Below are positions 8,640-18,715 of a DNA stretch of 64,000 nucleotides, piece after piece. The stretch comes from Clostridium sp. JN-1. Its GTDB lineage: Bacteria; Bacillota; Clostridia; Clostridiales; Clostridiaceae. Numbering within the stretch: position 1 is the stretch's first letter; each line of letters opens with the position of its first letter. Under the pieces are notes generated by a model that was not told the origin of the DNA, did not search any database, and saw only the letters and a list, made by a program, of their open reading frames with translations. The stretch covers positions 2,232,001-2,296,000 of the forward strand of contig NZ_CP033465.1 in NCBI RefSeq assembly GCF_003718715.1, given 5' to 3'. The translations under genes were made by a program, and so were the position numbers.

Positions 8640-10688
8640 TTAAATATATACTGTTTTCTTCTTTAAGTTTCCTTTTTCATCTACTATTTCAAAGTTCAAT
8701 TTATTCAAGTAATTTTTGCTGCTATTTTTAACATCTATCTTATAATCATCTTTTATTTTTTTAATTCTAATTTCCATATTAAGGTATTTACCTTTTTTAT
8801 AATCAAAACTTACTCCATCATCATCATAGTAAGTATATTCTGCCGTACCTTCTACAAACGCTATTACATTTAACTCTCTATTATCAAGACTATCTATATT
8901 TTTAGCAGGATTTCCTATAACAAGCATACTATTTTTTCTTATAAATATAGGTACTTCATCAATATCAACATCTAAATACATATGCCCTTTTCTAACTACA
9001 GTAAATTTTCTATTTTTAAAATCTGACACCTTCCATAAGAGCATATCTTCAGGGCAGTATACATATCTACCTGCAGAATTTTGCTCATATATTGGAGCTA
9101 TCATAATAGAACCTCCAACTAAAAGTTGATTTTCTATTTTTCTGGACATGCTATCATTGTATTCAAAGCAAATAGGCATAAAATACATATCATTATTTAT
9201 AACAGCCTTCATGTATTCTGAATATATATAAGGTATTAATGCATATCTAAATTTTATAATATTCCTCAATATATCTGTAGTCTTATTATCAAATGAAAAA
9301 GGCTCTTGATTTCTTGTACCCGCAGCAGAATGATTTCTAAAAAGCGGCGTAAATATACTAAATTGTGTCCATCTTATAACAAGTTCGGAGTTAGAATTTC
9401 CACTAAATCCTCCTGTATCTGCCCCACTATATAGGAAACCGCACATATTTAAAGATGGCATCATCTTTATATTTAAAAGTATGTGTTCCCAGCATGAATG
9501 ATTGTCTCCAGTCCATATTCCGCCGTACCTGTGCATTCCAATATATGATGATCTTGAGAAAAGCAAAAATCTTTTATTGTCATATTTTTCTTTAAGTCCT
9601 TCGGACACACTTCTTAACATATTGTATCCATACATATTGTGTACTTTATAATGATTTATCTTATTTCCATTTACATTATGGTACATAGATTTATAATCCT
9701 CATCAATATTTGATGTATTTAAAAAGGCTGGTTCATTCATATCATTCCAAAATCCTTCAATACCCATATCTGTAAGCATGGTATACTTAAGTCCAAACCA
9801 CCTTCTTGCTTTTTTATTTAAAAAGTCAGGAAAATGGCACAGCCCCGGCCATACTTCTGCAGTAAAATTCTTACCTTCAGCATTAGTACAAAAGTATCCT
9901 TCCTTAACTCCTTCTTCATAAACATCATAACCTTTTTCTATCTTTACTCCAGCATCAATTATAGGTACAAGTCTAAAACCATTTTCTTTCATTTTCTTAA
10001 CAAAGTTCTTGAAATCAGGAAAACTATTATTACCTACTGTAAAATCCTTGTATTTATCCATATAATCAATATCCAAGTAAATTGCATCACATGGAATGTC
10101 ATTCTTTATGAAACTATCTGCAATGTTTAAAACTGTATTTTCATCTTTATAACTCCATCTTGATTGTTGATACCCAAATGCCCATTTTGGAGGAACATAT
10201 ACATCGCCTATTATGCTTAAAAAATTTTTTACAATGGCTCTTACATCTTTGCCGTGTATTATATAAATATCAAAGTTTTCTTCATCTAGCGATATCTTTA
10301 ACTTTTCATTATCTGAAAATCCTACATCAAATACAACCTTTCCCGGAAAATCAACAAATACTCCAAACCTTTCATATCCATCTAGAACTATAAAATTATG
10401 AGCACCATATAGTGACTTCTTATCCGGCGTATGATGCGGCTCATCCCTGCAAAAGGATTCATGTATCCATCCTCTTTTGTTTATTCCCCTTAAATTTTCA
10501 CCAAGTCCAAACACAATTTGAGAAGGCTCCATGTTATATATCAAATTAAAGTTCTCATCTTTAGTTATTTTAAAAAATTCAATATTCTTTTCTGTAATTT
10601 CGGTACCTTTCAAAGACACAGCTTCAGTATCAAAAGGATTTCCAAAAGTGTACTTAGTTATATTTTCATTTATCTTGAAAACTCTCAC
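8640..10688 (-). CDS. glycoside hydrolase family 31 alpha-glucosidase
   Basis: The ~682-aa protein has the GH31 nucleophile motif GFWNDMNEPAFL and the downstream signature SRSSYIGMHRYGGIWTGDN, with RNHSAAGTRNQEPF near the active-site exit. It has no signal peptide, so it acts in the cytosol, trimming glucose from imported malto-oligosaccharides or isomalto-oligosaccharides. The frame opens further upstream, but AAGGTGG lies eight bases before the GTG of VRVFKINENI, which I take as the start. It follows malG by 13 bases. Exact linkage preference (alpha-1,4 or 1,6) cannot be told. Confidence 0.9.
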   Translation of the reverse strand: MRVFKINENITKYTFGNPFDTEAVSLKGTEITEKNIEFFKITKDENFNLIYNMEPSQIVFGLGENLRGINKRGWIHESFCRDEPHHTPDKKSLYGAHNFIVLDGYERFGVFVDFPGKVVFDVGFSDNEKLKISLDEENFDIYIIHGKDVRAIVKNFLSIIGDVYVPPKWAFGYQQSRWSYKDENTVLNIADSFIKNDIPCDAIYLDIDYMDKYKDFTVGNNSFPDFKNFVKKMKENGFRLVPIIDAGVKIEKGYDVYEEGVKEGYFCTNAEGKNFTAEVWPGLCHFPDFLNKKARRWFGLKYTMLTDMGIEGFWNDMNEPAFLNTSNIDEDYKSMYHNVNGNKINHYKVHNMYGYNMLRSVSEGLKEKYDNKRFLLFSRSSYIGMHRYGGIWTGDNHSCWEHILLNIKMMPSLNMCGFLYSGADTGGFSGNSNSELVIRWTQFSIFTPLFRNHSAAGTRNQEPFSFDNKTTDILRNIIKFRYALIPYIYSEYMKAVINNDMYFMPICFEYNDSMSRKIENQLLVGGSIMIAPIYEQNSAGRYVYCPEDMLLWKVSDFKNRKFTVVRKGHMYLDVDIDEVPIFIRKNSMLVIGNPAKNIDSLDNRELNVIAFVEGTAEYTYYDDDGVSFDYKKGKYLNMEIRIKKIKDDYKIDVKNSSKNYLNKLNFEIVDEKGNLKKKTVYI

Positions 10689-10701
10689 ATTTAACACCAC
10701 C

Positions 10702-11529
10702 TTATTTTATAGATCCCTGGGTTATACCCTTAACAATATGTTTTTGAGCTAAAAAGTAAAATACAATCATTGGAATTATGGATATGATAAGTCCTGCTAA
10801 AGCTAAATTCCACTTTTTTGCGTACTCTCCAAAGAAATAAAACATCTTAAGCGGTATGGTTTGCCACTGAGGTTTATTTATTACAAGCTGAGGCAGCAAG
10901 AAATCATTCCATATCCACATTGAATTTAAAATACCTACTGTAACTGTTATTGGCTTTAAAAGCGGAAATACAACAAGCCAAAACACTTGAAATTTGTTAC
11001 ATCCGTCTATGATAGCAGCTTCTTCTAGTTCTACAGGTATGCCCTTAATAAAGCCGTGATAAAGAATTACAGATAAGCTTGAACCAAATCCAACATACAT
11101 AAAAATAAGTCCTGCTGGATTTAATAAATGAAGTTTACCTGCCATATGCACAAGTGGAAGCATTACAGCTTGAAATGGTATAATCATCGCTAATGCAAAT
11201 AAGAAAAATACAAATTTACTAAACTTTGTCTTACTTCTTACAAGAACCCAAGCTGTAATAGACGTAAGAATTATTATAAGAACTGTACTTATAACTGTTA
11301 TAGTAAGAGAATTTAGAAATGATTTGCAAAAGTCCAGGTCCTTAAATGCTTGTACATAATTTTCTAAAGTAAATACGGCTTTTGTTGGCAGTCCAATAGT
11401 ATCTAGATATAATCCTTTTTGAGTTTTAAAGGAATCTGTAACAGCTATATAAATAGGAAACAAAAATATAATAGAAAGGATAGTAGAACCCACATACCAG
11501 GATATTTTCTTTAAAGTTCCTCTTTTCAT
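10702..11529 (-). CDS. malG: carbohydrate ABC transporter permease, MalG type
   Basis: This 275-aa inner-membrane protein has about six hydrophobic segments and the ABC-permease EAA loop, here EEAAIIDGCNKFQVFWLVVF, which docks onto the ATPase. It pairs with the MalF-type permease encoded directly upstream; the start codon overlaps the malF stop by one base (TAATG), a sign of coupled translation. The neighbours (MalE-type binding protein, GH31, malQ, glgP) indicate malto-oligosaccharide uptake. The matching ATPase is not in this operon but at 16015-17124. Confidence 0.92.
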   Translation of the reverse strand: MKRGTLKKISWYVGSTILSIIFLFPIYIAVTDSFKTQKGLYLDTIGLPTKAVFTLENYVQAFKDLDFCKSFLNSLTITVISTVLIIILTSITAWVLVRSKTKFSKFVFFLFALAMIIPFQAVMLPLVHMAGKLHLLNPAGLIFMYVGFGSSLSVILYHGFIKGIPVELEEAAIIDGCNKFQVFWLVVFPLLKPITVTVGILNSMWIWNDFLLPQLVINKPQWQTIPLKMFYFFGEYAKKWNLALAGLIISIIPMIVFYFLAQKHIVKGITQGSIK

Positions 11530-12392
11530 TACATTTCTACCTCCTTTTTCTTACTGAAATAAAGTTGTGTTAAGGTTATAGCTGCAACTGTAATTAAAAA
11601 TATTACTGCTTTTGCTTGAGCTATATTAAATTTATTGTATACAAAGGCTGAATTATATATATTAAGTGCCAGCATTTCAGTAGATCCATAAGGTGCTCCT
11701 GCTGTAAGTGACAAGTTCTGATCATACAATTTAAAGGAGTTTGAAAGTGTTAAGAAAATACCTACTGTAAAAGCTGGAGCTGCCATTGGAATGATTATTT
11801 TTGTAAGCTTTTGAAAACTATTTGCTCCATCTATTTCAGCCGCTTCTATTAAATTTTCAGGAATACCTTCAATAGCTGCTATGTAAACTACCATCATATA
11901 ACCTGACATCTGCCATGACATGAGTATAACTAAGCCCCAAAAGCCTGTACTTGTAGTTGATAACCATCCTTTAAAAAATTGAATTCCCAAAGCTGTGCCT
12001 ATAGAATCAAATGCCTTTGTAAAAATAAACTGCCATATAAATCCTAATATAAGACCGCCTATCATATTTGACATAAAAAATATACTTCTTAAAATAGAAC
12101 TTGTTTTCATACCTCTAGTAACTAAAAGTGCAAGTCCAAATCCAATAACATTTATTAAAATAACAGATACAATAGAAAACTTAAGCGTAAATATAAATGA
12201 TTTTAAGAAATCACTATTCCCTTTAAAAATTTCTACATAATTTGCTATTCCTACAAACTTTACACTATTGTCAATACCATTCCAGTCAGTAAATGAATAA
12301 TATATCCCGAGAACTGCAGGTATAACAACTACTAAAAAGAATGCAAATAATACAGGTGCCATAAAAAAATATGTTAGTTTAGACTTTTTCAT
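11529..12392 (-). CDS. malF: carbohydrate ABC transporter permease, MalF type
   Basis: The ~287-aa permease has an N-terminal membrane helix (TYFFMAPVLFAFFLVVVIPA), five further helices, and an EAA loop reading ENLIEAAEIDGANSFQKLTK. The open frame extends upstream through a TTG codon, but that TTG overlaps the ribosome binding site GGAGAGGGG; the ATG ten bases after it (MKKSKLTYFF) is the better start. It forms a heterodimeric channel with MalG. It is closer in size to the clostridial MsmF/LacF type than to the longer E. coli MalF. Confidence 0.92.
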   Translation of the reverse strand: MKKSKLTYFFMAPVLFAFFLVVVIPAVLGIYYSFTDWNGIDNSVKFVGIANYVEIFKGNSDFLKSFIFTLKFSIVSVILINVIGFGLALLVTRGMKTSSILRSIFFMSNMIGGLILGFIWQFIFTKAFDSIGTALGIQFFKGWLSTTSTGFWGLVILMSWQMSGYMMVVYIAAIEGIPENLIEAAEIDGANSFQKLTKIIIPMAAPAFTVGIFLTLSNSFKLYDQNLSLTAGAPYGSTEMLALNIYNSAFVYNKFNIAQAKAVIFLITVAAITLTQLYFSKKKEVEM

Positions 12393-12476
12393 ATTTTTCT
12401 TACCCCTCTCCAATATTTCAATTCATTCAAAATGCTAATTATAATTTAAGGAGAGAATTTTCTCTCCTTAACATAT

Positions 12477-13808
12477 TTATTTTCTTATTTGCTCCCACTG
12501 TGCTTGAGAATTACTTATAACTTGATCAAAACTTTCTTCTCCTGATAGATACTTTTGAACTTCTTTTCCAAAGACATCCTGACCCCAGCCGCTAGGACAT
12601 CCCATGAATACCCATTGTTCTGCCTTTCCTGATTTAACATATTTCTGTACATCTTGTCCTAGAGAATCTTTAGGCTGCATATTGCTATATGCTTTTAATG
12701 GTCCTATAAAAGAGAACTTATTTACTACAATATCTTTACCTTCATCTGAAGTATATAACCAATTCAAGAACTTTTTAGCTGCATCCTGCTGTTCCTTTGA
12801 AGCTTTACTATTAACAGCCCAATACATAGGAACACCTACTGGAATTACATCTTCTTTTGCACCTTTAATTGGTATTGGCAATATTCCAAGATTATCAGCA
12901 ACTTTCGGGTCAACTTTTTTAACATCGTTTACTATCCAATTTCCCTGTTGAATCATGGCAACACGCTGAACAGCAATTCCCTGTCCAACTTGAGTTGCAT
13001 AATCAACTGAATTTAAATTACCTTTTGAAGAAGCATTTGATGAATAGTTAGCTTGAAGGTCTATTATGTTCTTCAATCCATCCTTATATTTAAAGTCAAC
13101 TTTCTTAGCTTTATATGCGTTTACTGAATTACCAAATTCAGGTGACAAAGCTGCATTTACTGTATGGAGTCCTGTTACCCATGTTTCCTTAGCAGGAAAT
13201 TCAAATACTGCTTCTAGCTTTGGATATTTAGATTTCAGTTCTCCTGATTTTATCTTAGAATCCAGTGTCTTAACTGCATTTTCAAGACTGTCATAATCCT
13301 TGATAGTGCTTACATCTATTCCTGCTGCTTTAAATATTTCTTTGTTATATACAAAACCATATCCTTCAATTGACATTGGCATTCCATATACCTTATTATC
13401 TTCTTTAACTCCATCTAGTGTGCCAGCTACACAATCTTTTACCCATGGTTCTCCTGATAAATCTGTAACTCTTTCCTTCCAATCCTTAACGTCCTGCGGA
13501 CCGCCTATGTTAAATATTGTTGGCTCTTCGCCGGATTGAACTTTTGCTTTAAGAGCAGCACCATAATCATTTCCTCCGCCTACAGTCTGTATATTTATCT
13601 TTACATTTTTATTTTTGCTCTCATATTCCTTTGCAGCAGCTTCAAGTTCCTTTGCATTTTCAACTTTAAATTGAAACATATCAATAGTTACTTGTTTGCC
13701 GCTGCTGCTGGAATCTGAGCTCCCCGATTCTCCACAGCCAACTAATGTTAAAGATGACATAATCATTATAGAAGACATAGCTACTGCCGCAAGTTTCTTA
13801 ATTTTCAC
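12477..13808 (-). CDS. malE: maltodextrin-type ABC solute-binding lipoprotein
   Basis: This 443-aa protein starts at GTG with GGGGGAG upstream. The signal peptide (MKIKKLAAVAMSSIMIMSSL) ends in the lipobox LVGC, so the mature protein is anchored by a lipid on Cys-25, and a serine-rich linker follows. The rest is a family 1 solute-binding fold (cluster B). It captures the sugar outside the cell and hands it to MalFG. The ligand is inferred as malto-oligosaccharide from the downstream enzymes; the sequence itself does not exclude a related glucan. Confidence 0.93.
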   Translation of the reverse strand: MKIKKLAAVAMSSIMIMSSLTLVGCGESGSSDSSSSGKQVTIDMFQFKVENAKELEAAAKEYESKNKNVKINIQTVGGGNDYGAALKAKVQSGEEPTIFNIGGPQDVKDWKERVTDLSGEPWVKDCVAGTLDGVKEDNKVYGMPMSIEGYGFVYNKEIFKAAGIDVSTIKDYDSLENAVKTLDSKIKSGELKSKYPKLEAVFEFPAKETWVTGLHTVNAALSPEFGNSVNAYKAKKVDFKYKDGLKNIIDLQANYSSNASSKGNLNSVDYATQVGQGIAVQRVAMIQQGNWIVNDVKKVDPKVADNLGILPIPIKGAKEDVIPVGVPMYWAVNSKASKEQQDAAKKFLNWLYTSDEGKDIVVNKFSFIGPLKAYSNMQPKDSLGQDVQKYVKSGKAEQWVFMGCPSGWGQDVFGKEVQKYLSGEESFDQVISNSQAQWEQIRK

Positions 13809-13854
13809 AACGATCTCCCCCTTATAAATTTTATATAAAAACAGAACTAATAAA

Positions 13855-14874
13855 TTATATTAATCTTCTACAAGAATCTCTTTTTATTAACTCTGTATTT
13901 ATTACTACGTGTTTGTGCCCACTCTTACCATTTATAATATCAAATAAGATGTCCGCACTTTTTTCTCCCATATCCTCAACAGGCTGCCTAATTGTAGTTA
14001 TAGATGGGTGAAAATATTTTGCATATTCTATACCGTCAAAACCTACTATAGAAATATCCTCAGGAATTCTAAGTCCCCTCTTTAATATTGCCTTAGATGC
14101 TCCAATTGCCATAATGTCACTTGACGCAAATATCGCAGTAATATTTAGATTTTTATCTAAAAGTTTATTTGCTGCATTAAAGCCGGCTTCAAAAGTATAT
14201 TCCCCTTTTTCTGAAAACTCTTTATTATATTCAATATTATTTTGAATCAAAGCCTCTTTATACCCTTCAAGTCTAAGCCTTCCTACACTAGTATTTTTTT
14301 CACAGCTTGTTATAACTCCAATATTTCTATGTCCCAAACTGCATATATAGTTTACTGCATCAAATGCTGCTTTTTTATTTTCTATAGTTACACTTGAAAA
14401 AAGGCTGTTGTCCACATTTTTTATGCTGTCTATTGATGTAAAAACTATAGGCGTATCTAAATCCTTAAGCTGATTTTTAGTTAAATTATTAAAATAACCC
14501 CCTAAGCATATGAGCCCTTTTAATCTTTTCTCCTTTATAAATTCAACAGCAATTTCGAAATCATTTGGATTTGTATTGTTATAGTGAAGTATCATTGAAT
14601 ACTCCTTCTCAGCTATTTTTTCTTCTATAAATTTTGTCATTTCAGAAAAAAATGGATTATGGATACCTTTGATTAAAACCCCTATATTATTTGAAGTATT
14701 TCTTTTTAAATTTCTAGCACTGTTATTTGGCACATAATTTACTTTATCTATTACTCTTAAAACCTTTTCCCTCGTTTCTTCTTTTACATCAGGATGATTG
14801 TTCAAAACCCTTGATACAGTACTAACCCCAACACCTGCCATTTTAGATATATCCTTTATTGTTAAATTAGCCAT
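13855..14874 (-). CDS. LacI-family transcriptional regulator (MalR-like)
   Basis: The 339-aa protein opens with a LacI helix-turn-helix and hinge (TIKDISKMAGVGVSTVSRVL, then ...VPNNSARNLKR) and continues with a periplasmic-binding-protein-like effector domain. It is the first gene of the maltodextrin operon, 46 bases before malE, and no second operator or terminator is seen between them. Two tandem LacI boxes sit between its own promoter and start codon, so it most likely represses itself and the whole operon until maltodextrin or a derivative binds. The effector is inferred. Confidence 0.9.
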   Translation of the reverse strand: MANLTIKDISKMAGVGVSTVSRVLNNHPDVKEETREKVLRVIDKVNYVPNNSARNLKRNTSNNIGVLIKGIHNPFFSEMTKFIEEKIAEKEYSMILHYNNTNPNDFEIAVEFIKEKRLKGLICLGGYFNNLTKNQLKDLDTPIVFTSIDSIKNVDNSLFSSVTIENKKAAFDAVNYICSLGHRNIGVITSCEKNTSVGRLRLEGYKEALIQNNIEYNKEFSEKGEYTFEAGFNAANKLLDKNLNITAIFASSDIMAIGASKAILKRGLRIPEDISIVGFDGIEYAKYFHPSITTIRQPVEDMGEKSADILFDIINGKSGHKHVVINTELIKRDSCRRLI

Positions 14875-14938
14875 TTAAAACATCCACCCTTAGATTATAT
14901 TTTTAATTTCAATTTTATATATTTGCAGCTGTCATTTG

Positions 14939-14962
14939 GTAACGTTACTGGTAACGTTACCA
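14939..14962. promoter_or_regulatory. two tandem LacI-type operators
   Basis: Two adjacent copies of GGTAACGTTAC(T/C) lie head to tail with centres 12 bp apart; the second copy, GGTAACGTTACC, is a perfect palindrome with the central CG typical of LacI-family sites. They lie just after the predicted transcription start of the lacI-mal operon, where a bound repressor would block RNA polymerase. Confidence 0.88.
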
Positions 14963-14975
14963 AATATATAGTTAC

Positions 14976-15003
14976 ATTATACTACACTTCCAAAGTTTTT
15001 CAA
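14976..15003 (-). promoter_or_regulatory. promoter of the lacI-malEFG-GH31-malQ-glgP operon
   Basis: On the minus strand TTGAAA and TATAAT are separated by 16 bases, a near-consensus SigA promoter. The operators start 14 bases downstream of the -10 box. Confidence 0.85.
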
Positions 15004-15052
15004 CATACTTTTAAAAATTTTTCCACTTTTACGAATTAATATAAAAGTCAAC

Positions 15053-15991
15053 TTATTTTTTCTCTTTCCAAATATAAAATATAACTATAAATATAACTGC
15101 CTCGTGAAAATTTCTTATATCGAAACCAGTATCTTTTTTAAGTTTATTAAGCCTATAAATTAAAGTATTTCTATGAATATACAATCTTTTTGCTGTATTA
15201 CTTATATTGAGTTCGCATTTAAAAAATTCTTGTATAGTAAGTATCATATCTTTATCGAATTCAGACAGTATGTCTTTAAACTTACACATTAATTCATCTT
15301 TTACATCACTTTTTAAGTTATATACTATCTTTTCTAATAATGTGTTTTTGTAATAATATATTCCGTCCTTTATACCAAATTTCTTACCAAGAGCCATACT
15401 TTCTAAAGCTTCAAAATATGATTTTCGTATATCTTTATAATCATTTATAGAATTTGATACACTAATACAGCACTTACAATATAAGTCACTCATTATAGAT
15501 TCCCTAATCCCATTTACATGTTCGCAAACATCATCAAAGGAACCTATTATTACAATATCATCTTTATATATAACACCTATCATTTCAAAGTTTTCATACA
15601 ATTTATTTATTATGTCTAAAGCTTCAATTTTATCTCCGTCTGCATTAATAATAAGAAGACTGCATTTTTTTAATAAAAAAGATAGTTCATTTTTAATGCT
15701 GCTGTCTACTTCTTTTCCTTCTAATATATTAAGTATAATCTTTTGATTTTTACTTATATTATTGTTATATTTACTTATAATAATATATCTTAAAAGTTTT
15801 AAACTGCTCCTATATTCCTTAGGTACATAAAGTCCTACTTCTTTATTATTCAATGATAAGTTGAGTGATATAACTTCACAATTTTTCATGTTAAATCCCT
15901 TAAATAACTCATGTCCATTACTCTCAATTAAATTAAACTTGCTTTCAGTATTTTTAGCTAATTGCTTTAAAAAATTAGTGAAACTGTCCAT
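15053..15991 (-). CDS. PucR/CdaR-like helix-turn-helix regulator
   Basis: This 312-aa protein carries a C-terminal PucR-type HTH (residues ~255-300: NISNTAKRLYIHRNTLIYRL), as found in CdaR sugar-diacid and PucR purine regulators. The first ~240 residues lack a recognisable PAS or GAF motif. It is 23 bp downstream of the MalK-type ATPase gene and in the same direction, so both probably belong to one transcript; it may sense sugar supply. The ATG has TTAGGAG upstream. The ligand is unknown. Confidence 0.8.
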   Translation of the reverse strand: MDSFTNFLKQLAKNTESKFNLIESNGHELFKGFNMKNCEVISLNLSLNNKEVGLYVPKEYRSSLKLLRYIIISKYNNNISKNQKIILNILEGKEVDSSIKNELSFLLKKCSLLIINADGDKIEALDIINKLYENFEMIGVIYKDDIVIIGSFDDVCEHVNGIRESIMSDLYCKCCISVSNSINDYKDIRKSYFEALESMALGKKFGIKDGIYYYKNTLLEKIVYNLKSDVKDELMCKFKDILSEFDKDMILTIQEFFKCELNISNTAKRLYIHRNTLIYRLNKLKKDTGFDIRNFHEAVIFIVIFYIWKEKK

Positions 15992-16014
15992 TTCCCATTT
16001 CTCCTAAGAATGCA

Positions 16015-17124
16015 TTACAAAATTGCAAGTGTGCTTTCTTTGTCAAACACATAAATTTTAGTTAAATCCAGTGCTATATCTACACTATCTCCTGCTTTAA
16101 CATTAGATGTACCATTTACCCTTGCTGTTATTTTTAAGTTATCTTTAGATAAATATATATATGTTTCTGCACCCATAAGCTCAGTTAAATCTACATTTAA
16201 TTTTATTACAGAATCTTTAAACTTACTGATACTTTCTTCTGTGTTACTTACATTTTCAGGTCTTATTCCAAGCACTACTTCTTTTCCAACATATCCTTTT
16301 TCTTTTAAAATTTTAGCTGTCCCTTCTTGTAAGAGTATTTCATCTTCTCCAAATTTAGCTTTAACTATCCCATTTGTATCCTCAATCTTCGCATCAATAA
16401 AGTTCATTTGAGGACTCCCTATAAATCCAGCTACAAACATATTTACAGGATTATTGTATATATTTTGAGGCGTATCAACCTGCTGAATAACACCATCTTT
16501 TATAACTACAATTCTAGTACCAAGTGTCATAGCTTCTGTCTGATCATGTGTAACATATATGAATGTTGTCTGTAATCTCTTATGAAGTTTTGATATTTCT
16601 GTTCTCATTTGCACTCTTAATTTAGCATCTAGGTTTGACAGAGGTTCATCCATTAAAAACACCCTTGGATTCCTAACTATTGACCTTCCCATAGCAACTC
16701 TCTGCCTCTGCCCTCCTGATAATGCTTTCGGCTTTCTATCTAATAAATTAGTTAAGTCAAGAATTTCAGCTGCTTCTTTTACTTTTTTGTCTATTTCATC
16801 TTTAGGTACTTTTCTAAGTTTAAGTGCAAAAGCCATATTATTGTAAACAGTCATATGAGGATACAATGCATAGTTTTGAAAAACCATAGCTATATCCCTA
16901 TCTTTCGGTGATACATCATTCATGAGCTTGTCCCCTATATAAAGTTCGCCGCTTGTTATTTCCTCAAGTCCTGCAATCATCCTAAGTACAGTAGATTTTC
17001 CACATCCTGATGGGCCTACAAATACTATAAATTCTTTATCATTTATTTCAAGATTAAAATCTTTAACTGCCTCCACACCGCCTGTGTACACTTTTTGTAT
17101 ATGATTTAAAGATACATTTGCCAT
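16015..17124 (-). CDS. sugar ABC transporter ATPase (MalK/MsmK/UgpC type)
   Basis: The 369-aa ATPase has Walker [10 protein letters not shown] (residues ~37-45), the signature [14 protein letters not shown] (~135-148), Walker [14 protein letters not shown] and the switch histidine THDQTEAM. The C-terminal ~130 residues form the TOBE/OB regulatory domain of MalK-type proteins (GIRPENV). Such ATPases often serve several sugar importers in Firmicutes, and this one sits apart from malEFG, which fits a shared energising subunit. The start has GTAGGAGG upstream. Confidence 0.93.
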   Translation of the reverse strand: MANVSLNHIQKVYTGGVEAVKDFNLEINDKEFIVFVGPSGCGKSTVLRMIAGLEEITSGELYIGDKLMNDVSPKDRDIAMVFQNYALYPHMTVYNNMAFALKLRKVPKDEIDKKVKEAAEILDLTNLLDRKPKALSGGQRQRVAMGRSIVRNPRVFLMDEPLSNLDAKLRVQMRTEISKLHKRLQTTFIYVTHDQTEAMTLGTRIVVIKDGVIQQVDTPQNIYNNPVNMFVAGFIGSPQMNFIDAKIEDTNGIVKAKFGEDEILLQEGTAKILKEKGYVGKEVVLGIRPENVSNTEESISKFKDSVIKLNVDLTELMGAETYIYLSKDNLKITARVNGTSNVKAGDSVDIALDLTKIYVFDKESTLAIL

Positions 17125-17239
17125 TTATAATTCCTCCTACAAAATATTTATATGAATATTTTACCATGGCAATTTAAAACTTTCCATTCGCAGGAACTAC
17201 AAATTTAATAAGCTTTATTTGTAAATAAGTACAATAAAA

Positions 17240-17278
17240 ATAACTTCCTGTGATAGAACTAAATATCATGGAAGTTAT
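17240..17278 (-). terminator. terminator after the MCP-like gene
   Basis: Arms ATAACTTCC and GGAAGTTAT, with TGATA and TATCA pairing inside, form a long stem; on the minus strand it is followed by TTTTATTG. Confidence 0.65.
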
Positions 17279-17376
17279 CCTTTTACATCTATTATAGGAT
17301 TTCTAGTTTGCAAATATATTCCGGAGTATGAGTTAAGTTTGGAATCAAAAACCCTACAGTTGAAAGCAATCATGTA

Positions 17377-18228
17377 CTATAAAAATCTCTTACTAAATTC
17401 CTTTAATTTCTGCAAGTTATCATTGGTACTTTCAATAGTTGCACTTATTTCCTGAATGGATGCTGCCTGTTCCTCACTTACAGCTGCTGAATCATCAACT
17501 GCTTTAGCAATGTTATTTACAGAACTATTCATCTCTTCAACAATATTTCTTATGACATTAACAGATTCTTTACTTTGATTTGCAAGTTTTCTTATTTCAC
17601 TTGATACAACATTAAATCCTCTTCCCAACTCACCAGCCCTAGCTGATTCAATAGCTGCATTCAAACCCAGTAAATTTATTTTATCAGCAATACCTTTAAC
17701 AATTTCTAGTGCTTCTGAAGTCTTTTTTGAAGCTTCAGAAGCTTTTTGAGCTAACTCCTGTGCATTTTGTCCAGACTTAGCAAGTTCCGAAGCTGATTCT
17801 GATAAATCACTCACACCAATTGATACCTGACCTACCGATTGAGCTATTTCATTTACGCTGTCTACCATCTCATTAGAATTTTCCATGTCAATTCCATTAC
17901 TGATCGTTCCGATAGTTTCTCCTTTTGAATTTTTTATAGGCATTACTATAACTTTTAAAGCTTTACCAAATACATTTGCTGGTATATTTCCTTTTTGAGT
18001 CCTACCACTATTTATGCAATCTTTTACTATTGGAAGTAATCCATCTCTATGTTTAACATGTAAATTAAGTCCTGCAGCAGCTTCATAACAAATAAGTTTT
18101 TCTTTATCTGATATCGCAAATGCTGTATCATCCATTGAAAGATTACTTAAATACGGTAAAACATTAGAAAATAATTTCAAAATTTCTTCATCACTTAGTT
18201 TTTCATCAAAACATTTGTTGTAATCCAT
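17377..18228 (-). CDS. soluble methyl-accepting chemotaxis-like protein
   Basis: The ~283-aa protein has no membrane helix. The N-terminal ~125 residues resemble the small sensory domain seen in soluble clostridial MCP-like proteins. The rest is a shortened MCP signalling coiled coil with the conserved tip [20 protein letters not shown] and [13 protein letters not shown], which contacts CheA/CheW. The usual methylation helices are reduced. The start is chosen at the ATG eight bases after GGAGG; the earlier in-frame ATG overlaps that site. It stands alone, ending in a terminator, so its signal is unknown. Confidence 0.85.
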   Translation of the reverse strand: MDYNKCFDEKLSDEEILKLFSNVLPYLSNLSMDDTAFAISDKEKLICYEAAAGLNLHVKHRDGLLPIVKDCINSGRTQKGNIPANVFGKALKVIVMPIKNSKGETIGTISNGIDMENSNEMVDSVNEIAQSVGQVSIGVSDLSESASELAKSGQNAQELAQKASEASKKTSEALEIVKGIADKINLLGLNAAIESARAGELGRGFNVVSSEIRKLANQSKESVNVIRNIVEEMNSSVNNIAKAVDDSAAVSEEQAASIQEISATIESTNDNLQKLKEFSKRFL

Positions 18229-18373
18229 AAATATATCCTCCATTAAATAACCCTTTTTAATTTCACATTTCTACTTTTTATCTGACATTAAATTATAAGC
18301 TAATTATATAATATTCTGACTTTATTTTCAAATTTCTACATATAATCAATTGCAACTCATAATATAAAAAAAA

Positions 18374-18500
18374 ATGCAAAGCATTTTTTAGGGGACAGAG
18401 GACATAGGACAATTGACAGAAAAGGTTGATTTTTCGCAGTACAGCCTCCTTCTCTGTCCTATATCCTCTGGTTCCTGTCCTCTCAAAAACATTGCATCGC
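18374..18500. repeat. GGACA-type palindromic repeat, copy 2 (short)
   Basis: The outer arms GCAAAGCATTTTTT and AAAAACATTGC and the inner words GGACAGAGGACATAGGAC and GTCCTATATCCTCTG face each other. The centre, with GATTTTTCGCAG, is a shortened form of the core in copies 1 and 3. A 74-codon frame across it is an artefact. Confidence 0.65.
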
Positions 18501-18589
18501 AATATTTTCATTTCCATGTGAAAAATAATTATCTTTATGTTAAAATTATAATATAATATATGGTGTGTAAATTACAAATACTTAATTAA

Positions 18590-18628
18590 GACAGTTCGTA
18601 ACCATCCTGTCTATAAATAAAACTAAGG
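18590..18628 (+). promoter_or_regulatory. preQ1-I riboswitch aptamer
   Basis: GACAG and CTGTC form the P1 stem around a loop with TTCGTAACC, followed by the A-rich tail TATAAATAAAACTAAGG whose end pairs back into the loop in the H-type pseudoknot of class I preQ1 aptamers. It lies directly before queT-queF, the expected targets. Preceding sequence TATAATATATGG can serve as the -10 region. The aptamer should sense 7-aminomethyl-7-deazaguanine and lower expression when it is plentiful. Confidence 0.88.
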
Positions 18629-18632
18629 GCAT

Positions 18633-18680
18633 GGATTATTTAAAATAATCCATTTATAAAGCACTTAGGTGCTTTTTTTA
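18633..18680 (+). terminator. riboswitch-controlled terminator
   Basis: Two hairpins follow the aptamer: GGATTATT/AATAATCC at 18633-18651, then AAAGCAC/GTGCTTT at 18658-18675 followed by a T run. CTAAG at the aptamer's 3' end can alternatively pair with CTTAG in the terminator loop region, a plausible antiterminator. This arrangement suggests control by transcription attenuation, not by blocking translation. Confidence 0.75.
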
Positions 18681-18715
18681 TTTTTGGGATAGTTACCTCT
18701 GGGTTAGGGGGAAAA

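Noticed and set aside
18293-18517. 74-codon frame on the minus strand
   Set aside because: It runs through the palindromic GGACA repeat and has no binding site; the coding look comes from the repeat.
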